In this document: positions 42,335-50,193 of the stretch, in pieces
How the letters are laid out: every line of letters begins with the position of its first letter
Numbering within the stretch: the first letter of the stretch is position 1
Source of the DNA: Nocardia caishijiensis NBRC 108228
GTDB taxonomy: Bacteria; Actinomycetota; Actinomycetes; Mycobacteriales; Mycobacteriaceae
NCBI RefSeq assembly: GCF_001612825.1
Contig: NZ_BDBE01000029.1
Span: 310,001 to 374,000 of the forward strand
Direction of reading: 5' to 3'
DNA length: 64,000 bases
Notes under the pieces: generated by a model
The model's input: the letters and a program-made list of their open reading frames with translations, nothing else
What the model was told of the DNA's origin: nothing
Database searches by the model: none
Position numbers and translations under genes: made by a program

Positions 42335-43321
42335 ATGTCGGAGCCCGAGATGACCGAATTGGTACAGCGCATCGTCGAGGAGGCGCTGCTCGGCGGCCCG
42401 CGACGGTTCAACCGGAGCCAGGTGGCCGAGCTCTCCGGCGTGCCGGAGACCGAATCGCGACGGCTGTGGACGGCCATGGGCTTCCCCGCCAACTCCGAGG
42501 AAGCGGTCGACTACGCCCAGATCGACATCGACTCGGTCAGCACGTTCCGCGATATGAAAGTCGTCGCGGCGTCGAATCTTCGGCAGCAGGCCGCGGCCGC
42601 GCGCACCATCGGTCAGGGCATGGCGCGACTGGCCGAATGGCAGGCCGACCTGGTGCTCGCCGAGGTCAGAACCCGCGCGGAGGCGGCCGATCCGGCCCTG
42701 CCCATGGCCGAACGGATCAGGACGGCCGCCGAGGAGACCCTCGCGGGGGTGGAGCAGTTGCAGGCGTATGTGTGGCGCAGGCACCTGGTGGCCGCCGTCG
42801 CCCGGTCCATCGACGACGCCGGGGACGGCTCGACCCGCACCCTGGCCGTCGGGTTCGCCGACATGGTCGGTTTCACCCGACTCACCCGGCACCTGCATCC
42901 CGACGAATTGTCCACGCTGCTGGAGGCTTTCGAGTCGACCACCACCGCGGCGATCACCGACAACGGCGGCTGGGTGATCAAGAACGTCGGTGACGAGGTG
43001 ATGTTCGCCGCCGAGAACGCGGTCGACGCGGCGCGTATCGCGCTGGCCATCCAGGAGTCGACGATGCTCGTCGGCGGCACCCCCGAACTGCGGGTCGCCT
43101 TCGCCTACGGCGAGGTCCTGCAGCGCTTCGGCGATCTGTACGGCTCGGTGGTCAATATCGCCGCCCGGCTCACCGGTGTCGCCCGGCCCGCCAACATCCT
43201 CATCGACGACGCCGCCGCCGAAGCCCTCGACGACCACCCCGAATTCACCATCCGCCACCTGCGTAGCGTCCGCGTCCGCGGCTTCAACCGCCTGCGCCCC
43301 CACCGCCTGCGCCGCGCGTGA
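42335..43321 (+). CDS. class III adenylate cyclase (Rv2212/Rv1264-like)
   Basis: 328 residues. The N-terminal helical regulatory domain (about 1-165, RFNRSQVAELSGVPETESRR) resembles that of mycobacterial Rv1264 and Rv2212, which in Rv1264 makes the enzyme pH-responsive. The catalytic domain (about 170-328) has metal Asp in FADMVGFT and GDEVMF, Lys in WVIKNVGDE and the catalytic Asn/Arg pair in VVNIAARL. It makes cAMP and is cytosolic. It precedes a 46-aa ORF with overlapping stop/start. A phosphodiesterase-like gene follows within 2 kb. Confidence 0.92.
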   Translation: MSEPEMTELVQRIVEEALLGGPRRFNRSQVAELSGVPETESRRLWTAMGFPANSEEAVDYAQIDIDSVSTFRDMKVVAASNLRQQAAAARTIGQGMARLAEWQADLVLAEVRTRAEAADPALPMAERIRTAAEETLAGVEQLQAYVWRRHLVAAVARSIDDAGDGSTRTLAVGFADMVGFTRLTRHLHPDELSTLLEAFESTTTAAITDNGGWVIKNVGDEVMFAAENAVDAARIALAIQESTMLVGGTPELRVAFAYGEVLQRFGDLYGSVVNIAARLTGVARPANILIDDAAAEALDDHPEFTIRHLRSVRVRGFNRLRPHRLRRA

Positions 43322-43458
43322 ACCCGGAACCGTTGCCGACCCTCCACCGCGGCAGCGCACGCGCACCGGACGAGATGCGCGAAGACCGTCGCGAGCACAT
43401 CGCCGAGCGGGCGCGTCGCACCGACCACCGCGACGAGGACAACGACACCGTTCTCTAG
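43318..43458 (+). CDS. small charged protein coupled to adenylate cyclase
   Basis: 46 residues from GTG 43318, whose GTGA overlaps the cyclase TGA. GC3 is about 85%, like genuine genes here, and the peptide is very rich in Arg, Asp and Glu (DEMREDRREHIAERARRTDH). It is followed 9 nt later by the pseudouridine synthase gene. No family recognised. Coding bias and coupling argue that it is real. Confidence 0.5.
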   Translation: MNPEPLPTLHRGSARAPDEMREDRREHIAERARRTDHRDEDNDTVL

Positions 43459-43467
43459 GGTGTTGAG

Positions 43468-44235
43468 GTGGAAATGGACTGGCTGAGCGTGCGCGAGGCG
43501 TGCACGGTGTTCGCCGACGACGCGGTAGTGGCCCTGAACAAGCCGTCGGGGATCTCGGTGACCGGCGAGCGGCACGACACCGATCTGGTCGAGTTGGCGC
43601 AGGCGGCGGGGACACAGGTGTACCCCGTGCACCGGATCGACAAGGTGACCTCCGGGCTGGTGCTGCTGGCGACCGATCTGGCGGCACACGGGCAGCTGAC
43701 CCGACAGTTCAACAAGCAGACCGCGCGCAAGGCGTATCTGGCGGTCGTGTCCGGGGACGACCTGCCCGATCAGGGCGAACTCGACCTGCCGTTGAGCGTC
43801 GGGCGCAAGAACCGGGTGCGGATCGCGGCGCCGCGCGAGGCGATCCGCCGCGACGGCGAGCGGTGGTTCGTCGACGACGCCGACCTGCTGCCCGCCAAGA
43901 ACTACCCCTCGCTGACCCGGTTCAGCACCATCGCCCGCAAGGACGACCGCGCGCTGCTCGTCCTGCACCCGGTCACCGGCCGACGACATCAGATCCGCGT
44001 GCAACTCGCCTGGACCGGCCACCCGATCCTCGGCGACCCGCTGTTCGACCGCACCGCCGCCCTCCCCCGCACGCATCTGCACTCCTGGCAGCTGCGCCTG
44101 GACGCCGACTGGCTCACCCCACCGGTCCTCGACCTGCAAGCCGCGCCGGGCCCCGACTTCTGGGCACCGTTCACGACCGATCCCGACGAGGCGGCCCACC
44201 TGCTCGCCGAAGCCGACCGCCGGACGACCGCCTGA
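43468..44235 (+). CDS. RluA-family pseudouridine synthase
   Basis: 255 residues from GTG 43468 (ATG 43474 possible). Motifs VVALNKPSGISV, the catalytic HRIDKVTSGLVLL (Asp nucleophile), KAYLAVV, and GRRHQIRVQLAWTGHPILGD. It isomerises uridine in rRNA or tRNA; no S4 domain is present, so the target site cannot be named. Its stop directly abuts the stop of the convergent lipoprotein gene with no gap. Confidence 0.93.
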   Translation: MEMDWLSVREACTVFADDAVVALNKPSGISVTGERHDTDLVELAQAAGTQVYPVHRIDKVTSGLVLLATDLAAHGQLTRQFNKQTARKAYLAVVSGDDLPDQGELDLPLSVGRKNRVRIAAPREAIRRDGERWFVDDADLLPAKNYPSLTRFSTIARKDDRALLVLHPVTGRRHQIRVQLAWTGHPILGDPLFDRTAALPRTHLHSWQLRLDADWLTPPVLDLQAAPGPDFWAPFTTDPDEAAHLLAEADRRTTA

Positions 44236-44778
44236 CTACTCGGCGATCTCCCAGCTGCTGCCGCCGTCGTTGCGCGCGGTGACCACGACGGTCGCCGAAT
44301 CGCCCTCGGCCTCGATCGCCGTGCAGGTGAAGGTGCTGCCGACCTCGACGATCTTCAGCCCCTGACCACAGTCGACGGTCACCGCGAAGCCGAGCTGGTC
44401 GGTGGCGTCCGTGCTGATCCCGGCCGCCGTGGCGGCGAGGTCGAACGCGACGTCTCGGGTGGCGAACTTCACCGTGCCCTCCTCGTCCTCGACCCGCACA
44501 TCCACGCGGATGTCCTTGTCGTCGACCTTGGCCACACAGACGAAGGTGTCTCCCGTGGCCGGTTCGTCGGCCAGCCGTGGGCACTTCACGGAATCGACCT
44601 TCCGCGACATCGACGTGTAGGCCTTGTCGAGTTCGGTCGCGATGTCCTTCTCCAACGCCTCGTAGTCGGGGCCGCCGATCGAGAAGGAGCCACTGCATCC
44701 GGCCAGCGCGAGCGGGAAAACCAAGGCGCTCAACACAACCCGGAGGCCGGGGCGACGCGCTGCACGAGAGATCGACAC
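44236..44778 (-). CDS. lipoprotein with two DUF4333-like domains
   Basis: 180 residues. Signal peptide with lipobox LALAGCSG (lipidated Cys about 28). Two similar segments follow, each with a conserved Cys pattern: KCPRLADEPATGDTFVCVAK and DCGQGLKIVEVGSTFTCTAI, the DUF4333 signature of actinobacterial envelope lipoproteins. Surface-anchored, role unknown. Confidence 0.88.
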   Translation of the reverse strand: MSISRAARRPGLRVVLSALVFPLALAGCSGSFSIGGPDYEALEKDIATELDKAYTSMSRKVDSVKCPRLADEPATGDTFVCVAKVDDKDIRVDVRVEDEEGTVKFATRDVAFDLAATAAGISTDATDQLGFAVTVDCGQGLKIVEVGSTFTCTAIEAEGDSATVVVTARNDGGSSWEIAE

Positions 44779-45052
44779 ACCGGTGACGCTACACAGCCGC
44801 AGGCCCCTCGCCCAGGCGAGTAAACATCCGGTCCCACTCAGCGGACACCTGTACTACAACCGGCCGATCGGCGCAGGGGAACGTAAGCTTTCGCGCGGTG
44901 AAAACGCACACAGACCAGCCGATGGGTTTCGGTCCGTGGTACGGCTCATGCAGACGGATAAGCGCAGGTCAGCTAGCCTTGAAGGGTGCCGATGAGTCAT
45001 CCCGGCGCACTCTGACGCAACGGAGCGATCCCAGAGAAGAAAGCGACTGCCG
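44779..45052. promoter_or_regulatory. divergent upstream region, lipoprotein/phosphodiesterase
   Basis: 274 nt between divergent starts. It contains AT-rich patches (44825-44870) likely to hold both promoters. A 52-codon frame ending on the phosphodiesterase start lacks GC3 bias and was not called. Confidence 0.4.
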
Positions 45053-45832
45053 ATGATCCTGGCGGCTCAGCTCAGCGACACCCATTTCGATCTCAGCGCA
45101 CGCAATACCGAACGGGTCGAGGCGGTGATGGGCTACCTGGCGGACCTGCCGCGCAGGCCCGACGTCATCCTCGTCACCGGCGACATCACCGATTCCGGCA
45201 AGCCCGAGCAGTACGCCGAGGCGCGCCTTGCCCTGACCGCCGACATCCCGGTCTACCTGCTGCCCGGCAACCACGACGACCGCGCGAACTTCCGCACCGG
45301 CCTGCTCGGCGAGCCCGCCTCGACAGCACCGGTCAACAGCGCCAACCGCGTCGGCCCGCTGACGGTGCTCATGCTCGATTCCAGCATCCCCGGCGAACCG
45401 AGCGGTGAACTGTCCGACGACACCTACGCCTGGTTGCGCGCCGCCCTCGCCGAAGCGCCCGCCGACGGCCCGATCCTGCTCGCCCTGCATCACCCGCCGA
45501 AGCACCTGTTCAGCCCGATCGTCGACGTGATCGCGCTGGCCGACCCGGGTCGCCTGGCCGCGATCGTCGCGGGCGACTCGCGCATCGTCGGCGTGCTCAC
45601 CGGCCACGCCCACTCCCCCATCGCCACCACCTTCGCGGGCAAGCCGATGATCACCTGTCCGAGCACCGCCTCGGTCCTCGGTGGTGAATGGGAGATCACC
45701 CCGCCGCATCGCGTGATGGACTACGCGCCGGATCCGGCCATCGCCTTGCACGTCATCGACGAGAACCACACCCTCACCACCCATTTCCGTACGGTCGCGC
45801 TGGGCGGCTGGCTGGCCGAACCGCACATCTGA
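45053..45832 (+). CDS. metallophosphoesterase, cAMP phosphodiesterase-like (CpdA/Rv0805 type)
   Basis: 259 residues. All five calcineurin-fold metal motifs are present: QLSDTHFD (D-x-H), VTGDITDSG (GD), PGNHDDR (GNHD), ALHHPPK (H) and TGHAHSP (GHxH). The pattern with a short C-terminal part matches class III cyclic-nucleotide phosphodiesterases such as CpdA and Rv0805. It would hydrolyse cAMP or other phosphodiesters in the cytosol. Being close to an adenylate cyclase gene supports a cAMP role. A 10-bp stem-loop follows. Confidence 0.85.
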   Translation: MILAAQLSDTHFDLSARNTERVEAVMGYLADLPRRPDVILVTGDITDSGKPEQYAEARLALTADIPVYLLPGNHDDRANFRTGLLGEPASTAPVNSANRVGPLTVLMLDSSIPGEPSGELSDDTYAWLRAALAEAPADGPILLALHHPPKHLFSPIVDVIALADPGRLAAIVAGDSRIVGVLTGHAHSPIATTFAGKPMITCPSTASVLGGEWEITPPHRVMDYAPDPAIALHVIDENHTLTTHFRTVALGGWLAEPHI

Positions 45833-45837
45833 ACCGG

Positions 45838-45873
45838 CGCGGCCGCCGACTCGTTCGCCGGGCGGCGGCCGCG
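45838..45873 (+). terminator. terminator after phosphodiesterase gene
   Basis: Stem CGCGGCCGCC (45838-45847)/GGCGGCCGCG (45864-45873), perfect 10 bp, 6 nt past the stop. No T run, as usual in these genomes. Confidence 0.6.
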
Positions 45874-45877
45874 ACCC

Positions 45878-45905
45878 GTGACAGCGCGTGACAGCGCCGT
45901 GACAG
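45878..45905 (+). repeat. three GTGACAG direct repeats
   Basis: GTGACAG at 45878, 45888 and 45899, spaced 10 and 11 bp (one helical turn each), ending 22 nt before the flavoprotein start. Likely a regulator-binding array on one DNA face. Confidence 0.45.
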
Positions 45906-45927
45906 TGCCGCCACGGACAGTGGCCGC

Positions 45928-47106
45928 ATGACGCAGACCATCAGCGAAACCCGCACCATCCCGACCGACATGCTGGAACGGTTCCGGGCCCGCGCCGCCG
46001 GGCACGACCGCACCAACACCTACTTCGCCGACGACCTCGCCGAACTGCGCGGCATCGGCTATCTCGCCGCGGCGGTTCCGGCCGAGCGCGGCGGGTGGGG
46101 TCTGGACCTGGCCCAGCTCGCGGCGAGCCAACGACGGCTGGCCCGCTACGCCCCCGCCACCGCGCTGGCGATGACCATGCACTCCTACTGGATCGGCATC
46201 GCCAACGAAATGGCAAGGGCCGGAGACCATTCCGTCGACTGGATCTACACCGAAGCCCTCGCTGGCGAGGTGTTCGCGGCCGGACATGCCGAGGCGGGCA
46301 ACGACATTCCGGTGCTGCTGTCGACATGCCAGGCCCGGCGCGTCGACGGCGGCTACCGGCTGACCGGACGCAAACAGTTCGGTTCCAACGGCCCGGCGTG
46401 GTCGTGGCTCGGCGCGCACGCCCTCGACGTCGACGCCGAGGGCGGCCCGAAAGTGGTGCACGCCTTCGTGAAACGCGGTTCCGACGGCGCCACCGTCGTC
46501 GAGAACTGGGACACGCTCGGCATGCGGGCGACGCAGAGCTACGACACCCACCTCGACGAGGTGTTCGTGCCCGATATCCGGGTCGGCTGCGTGGTGCCAG
46601 CGGGCGACGGGGAACACCCGTTCCTGGTGGGGATGACGATGTGGCCGTTGGCGCTCATGGGTGCGGTGTACCTCGGCATCGCCGACCGCGCCCTGGAACT
46701 GGCGGTGGCGAACGCGCGGAACAAGAAGTCGATGGCGATCGAGCGGGGCGCCTACGCCTACAACCCGTTCGTGCAGCACCAGATCGCCTCGATGTACCTG
46801 GAACTCGACGCCGCCGACGCGGTACTCACCGGCTTCACGGCCGACTGGGTGGCCGGAACCGACCACGGCGCCGACTGGGTGCCGAAGGTCTACGCGATGA
46901 AATGGCGGTCGGTCGAGGCGGCCAAACGGGTGGTGGACACCGCGCTCGACGTGGTGGGTGGCGCGGCCATGTTCCGGGGCAACGAACTCGAACGGCTCTA
47001 CCGCGACGTGCGGTGCGGCGGTTTCCATCCCGGCAACGACGCGCTGACGCACGAGATGGTCGGTAAGGCGATACTCGGCATCATCGGCGAGCAGCCGCGC
47101 TGGTGA
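45928..47106 (+). CDS. acyl-CoA dehydrogenase-like flavoprotein
   Basis: 392 residues. Overall acyl-CoA dehydrogenase fold: SYWIGIANEMA, the FAD loop AGHAEAGNDIPVL, YRLTGRKQFGSNG, WDTLGMRATQSYD, VGGAAMFRGNELERLYRDVR. The usual C-terminal (Y/F)EGTNQI with catalytic Glu is replaced by GGFHPGNDALTHE. Such divergence is seen in dehydrogenase-fold enzymes that act as flavin monooxygenases or oxidases (DszC/HsaA-like). Stands alone after three GTGACAG repeats. Confidence 0.83.
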   Translation: MTQTISETRTIPTDMLERFRARAAGHDRTNTYFADDLAELRGIGYLAAAVPAERGGWGLDLAQLAASQRRLARYAPATALAMTMHSYWIGIANEMARAGDHSVDWIYTEALAGEVFAAGHAEAGNDIPVLLSTCQARRVDGGYRLTGRKQFGSNGPAWSWLGAHALDVDAEGGPKVVHAFVKRGSDGATVVENWDTLGMRATQSYDTHLDEVFVPDIRVGCVVPAGDGEHPFLVGMTMWPLALMGAVYLGIADRALELAVANARNKKSMAIERGAYAYNPFVQHQIASMYLELDAADAVLTGFTADWVAGTDHGADWVPKVYAMKWRSVEAAKRVVDTALDVVGGAAMFRGNELERLYRDVRCGGFHPGNDALTHEMVGKAILGIIGEQPRW

Positions 47107-47127
47107 GCCCCGCGTGCCCTGGGGGCG

Positions 47128-47290
47128 CGGTCAGGCCCCGCAGGCACGGTCAGGCCCCCCAGGCACGGTCAGGCCCCCCAGGCACGGTCAGGTCAGCGGG
47201 CACGTCAGCCCCACGGGCACGTCAGCCCCACGGGCACGGTCAGGGCGGCGGGCACGGTCAGGGTGGCGGGCACGGTCAGGGCGGCGGGCC
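47128..47290. repeat. tandem repeat, nine units of 17-19 bp
   Basis: Units of the form CGGTCAGGC(5-8 nt)GGGCA or CGTCAGCCCCACGGGCA run without interruption from the flavoprotein gene into the last codons of the BTAD gene. Variation among units (three sub-types) shows past duplication and drift. It sits between convergent stops, so it would lie in 3' untranslated RNA. Confidence 0.8.
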
Positions 47291-50098
47291 GAGCGCCGCG
47301 AGGGTGTAGCCGATCAGCGCGTCGTTGCCGAGGCTCGCGCCGAAGCGTTGGGCGTGCTCGAAGACGTTGTCGCCCAGCTCTTTTCGCAGTCGTGTCGACA
47401 GCTGGTCGAGAACCTCGCGGTCCGTGCCGAGGGGCTGTTCGGTGGTGGCCGCGCGGATGGCGCCGTCGAGCACGGCGGCGCGTTGCGGTCGGCCGAGCTG
47501 TTCGAGCAGCAGCGCGATCGACCGCAGCATCACCCACTGGGTGGACCACATGCCCGCCCGCTGCCAGGCGCGCAGCAATGCCGGGTAGGCGGCTGCGGCC
47601 TCGGCGGTGCGGCCCGAGCGCACGTCGAGCGAGGCGCGCGAGGCGCCCGCGACACCGGTCACGAATGTTGTGCCGGTCGCCTCGGCCATCCGCAGCGCGC
47701 GGTCGAACATCTCGCGCGCCCGGTCCGGGTCGACGTCGAGGACGGCCTCGCCCGCGCAGTAGAGCAGGTAGGCCGTGTACGGGGAGATCGCTGTGACGGT
47801 GGCCAGCTCGGCGCAGCGTTGCCCGACGCTCGGGTCACCTGCGTAGCCGAGCAGCATCGTCCAGGTCGCGGTGTCCATGTTCGGAGTTTCGCGGCCGGGA
47901 ATCTCAGCGGCCCGGCGGTACCACTGAGCCGACTCCGCGAACCGTCCCGAGAACAGCTCGCACACGCCGTACGCACCGTAGGCGTTGTACGGCGGGTCCG
48001 CGCAGGCGGCGAGAGCCCGACCGGCCCGGTCATAGGCACCGACCAGGTCACCGGCCATCCACCGCGCGTAGGCGGCGGCCGCGAGCACCTCCGCGGCGAG
48101 ACGACCGGAAAACCCGCCCGCGGGCAGATCGGCGCCGTCGTGACCGCTCGAGGTCTCGGCCGCGAGCACCAGTTCCGACCAGGCCAGCACGTCCGGGCGG
48201 AGCCGGAGCAGGCCGTAGTCCATCAGGGCGGCGACGAGTCGGGCGGCGCGCGGGGTGTCGCCGTGGTCGAGGAGCCAGTGCAGGGCGCGGTGGAGTTCGG
48301 TGACCGTGTCGTCGATGCGGGTGATGGCGGTGGCCGAGTCGGCCAGTTCCCGACAGGTCCGTTCCGCCCAGTCGACGAAGTAGGCTGCGTGCCGGGCGCC
48401 CGCGCCGTCGTCGGCGGCGGCGCGGGCGGTTCGGCCGAAGGTGCGCAGGGTTTCGAGCAGCGCGTAGCGCCGACCGGGAGCGCGCAGGACGAGCGAGCGT
48501 TCGGTGAGGGCGGTCAGCCCGTCGGCGGCGACGCCGAGCTCGATACCGCAGACGGCCGCGGCCGCCGCCACGTCGAACGGTCCGGCGAACACCGACAGGC
48601 TCGTGAAGGTCTCCCGCAGACCTCGATCGAGCAGATCCACCGACCACGCGACCGCGGCGGCGAGCGAACCGTGCCTGGTCGCGGTGCGGTATCCGGCCGA
48701 GAGGAAGTCGAATTGGCGATCAAGGCCCGCCGCGATCTCGTCCACCTCGTGGGAGTACATCCGCGCGGCGGCCAGTTCGATGGCCAGGGGTAGTCCGTCG
48801 AGCCTGGACACGATGGCACCGACCTGGGCCACCGTCGCGGGAGCGAGCGGCAGGTCGCCGGTGACCGAGGCGGCCCGCTCCAGGAAGAGCGCCACAGCGG
48901 GCGAACCGTCGCCGACCGCCAGCGGCGGCACCCGACGCACCTGTTCACCGGCCACTCGCAGCCGCTCCCGGCTCGTCGCGACGATCCGCAACTTCGGGCA
49001 ACGGCGCAGCAGCAGGTCGACCAGCGCGGCGATCGGCTCGATCACGTGCTCGCAATTGTCCAGGAGCACAAGCATTTCCGTCTCGTGGATCACCCCCGCG
49101 ATGCGCTCGTCGAGCGGGATACCGGGGCGCACGTCGATGGCGAGGGCGGCGGCGACGGCTGTCACCGCCCCGGCGAGATCGGCCGGGGCCAGCTCGCACC
49201 ACACCACCGGCGACCCGGTGTGGCCGCGCCCGAGTTCCAGCATCAGGCGGGTCTTGCCGACGCCGCCGGGTCCGACGAGAGTCACGAGGCGATGGTCGGT
49301 CGACACGGCACGTGCTTGCGCCAAGAGCTCATCGCGACCGATCAGCGCGGTGACCGGCATCGGAAGTGGTTGGGGCGCATCCGTTTCCACCTCACCCGCC
49401 AGCAGCCTTCGATACCTTGCCCGCAACGGCTCCGACGGTTCGGTACCGAGTTCGGCGGCCAGTAGTCTGCGGAACTCGTCGTAGACGCGCAGTGCGTCGG
49501 CGTGCCTGCCTGTGGCTACCAGCGCGTCGATCAGCAAGGCGCGCAAGTGTTCTCGCAGCGGATGTTCATCGACCAGTGCGCGCAGCCGGGCGGCTACTCC
49601 GTCCGTTCGCCCCTCGGCGAGCAGGCGGGCGGCCTCGGATTCGTGTGCGCGGACCCGAAGTTCCTCCAGCCGAGCCGATTCCGCGCGGGCGTCATCGACC
49701 ATCTCGAGTTCCGGGTAGGCGGGCCCCACCCAGCGACGCAGGATCTCCTCGGCCGAGCCACCACCGTCGAGGATCGCGGCGAGTTCGTCGGCATCGACGA
49801 CGAGGTGGTCCGGGTCCACCCGGTACCCGTCGCCCGTCGACGCGATCGGCACAACCCGACGTAGACGGGACACCTGGTTGTGCAGGGCAGCCACCGGATT
49901 GTTCGGCCCGTCGACCGGCCACAACAGCTCGATCGCCGCGTCCGCCGAGACCACCGCGCCACGGCGGAGCACGAGCAGCGCCAGCAATTTTTTCGGCAGA
50001 ACTCCGGCGGGCGTCACCTCCGCGCCGTCGGGCGCGTGAACTCGCAGCGGCCCGAGCACCGCGCAATGGAAGCGCTCCTGGCGGCCCTCTTCGTGCAC
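47276..50098 (-). CDS. BTAD/AfsR-like regulator with NTPase domain
   Basis: 940 residues. N-terminal OmpR-like winged helix (about 10-90, LLALLVLRRGAVVSADAAIE, LHNQVSRLRR), bacterial transcriptional activation domain (about 95-240), then an NB-ARC-like ATPase (GPGGVGKTRLMLELG Walker A near 285; LLDNCEHV Walker B; ATSRERLRV) and a long helical TPR-like region. There is no C-terminal LuxR HTH. AfsR-type proteins control secondary metabolism; the NRPS operon in the window is 35 kb away, so no target is implied. GTG start without a clear ribosome site; the last codons lie in the tandem repeat. Confidence 0.9.
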   Translation of the reverse strand: MHEEGRQERFHCAVLGPLRVHAPDGAEVTPAGVLPKKLLALLVLRRGAVVSADAAIELLWPVDGPNNPVAALHNQVSRLRRVVPIASTGDGYRVDPDHLVVDADELAAILDGGGSAEEILRRWVGPAYPELEMVDDARAESARLEELRVRAHESEAARLLAEGRTDGVAARLRALVDEHPLREHLRALLIDALVATGRHADALRVYDEFRRLLAAELGTEPSEPLRARYRRLLAGEVETDAPQPLPMPVTALIGRDELLAQARAVSTDHRLVTLVGPGGVGKTRLMLELGRGHTGSPVVWCELAPADLAGAVTAVAAALAIDVRPGIPLDERIAGVIHETEMLVLLDNCEHVIEPIAALVDLLLRRCPKLRIVATSRERLRVAGEQVRRVPPLAVGDGSPAVALFLERAASVTGDLPLAPATVAQVGAIVSRLDGLPLAIELAAARMYSHEVDEIAAGLDRQFDFLSAGYRTATRHGSLAAAVAWSVDLLDRGLRETFTSLSVFAGPFDVAAAAAVCGIELGVAADGLTALTERSLVLRAPGRRYALLETLRTFGRTARAAADDGAGARHAAYFVDWAERTCRELADSATAITRIDDTVTELHRALHWLLDHGDTPRAARLVAALMDYGLLRLRPDVLAWSELVLAAETSSGHDGADLPAGGFSGRLAAEVLAAAAYARWMAGDLVGAYDRAGRALAACADPPYNAYGAYGVCELFSGRFAESAQWYRRAAEIPGRETPNMDTATWTMLLGYAGDPSVGQRCAELATVTAISPYTAYLLYCAGEAVLDVDPDRAREMFDRALRMAEATGTTFVTGVAGASRASLDVRSGRTAEAAAAYPALLRAWQRAGMWSTQWVMLRSIALLLEQLGRPQRAAVLDGAIRAATTEQPLGTDREVLDQLSTRLRKELGDNVFEHAQRFGASLGNDALIGYTLAALGPPP

Positions 50099-50193
50099 GG
50101 ACCAAGCCTACGACCACGCGAGCACACCGGATCCACACACAATCCACACGGCGCGCATATCCGAGCGGGGCAACCCCCTGGCAGACTGGACAC

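Noticed and set aside
44899..45056. 52-codon frame ending on the phosphodiesterase start
   Set aside because: Third positions are not G/C biased and there is no ribosome site; probably untranslated leader.
47114..48793. 559-codon plus-strand frame over the tandem repeat and BTAD gene
   Set aside because: Its start lies in the repeat array and the rest is antisense to the BTAD regulator.
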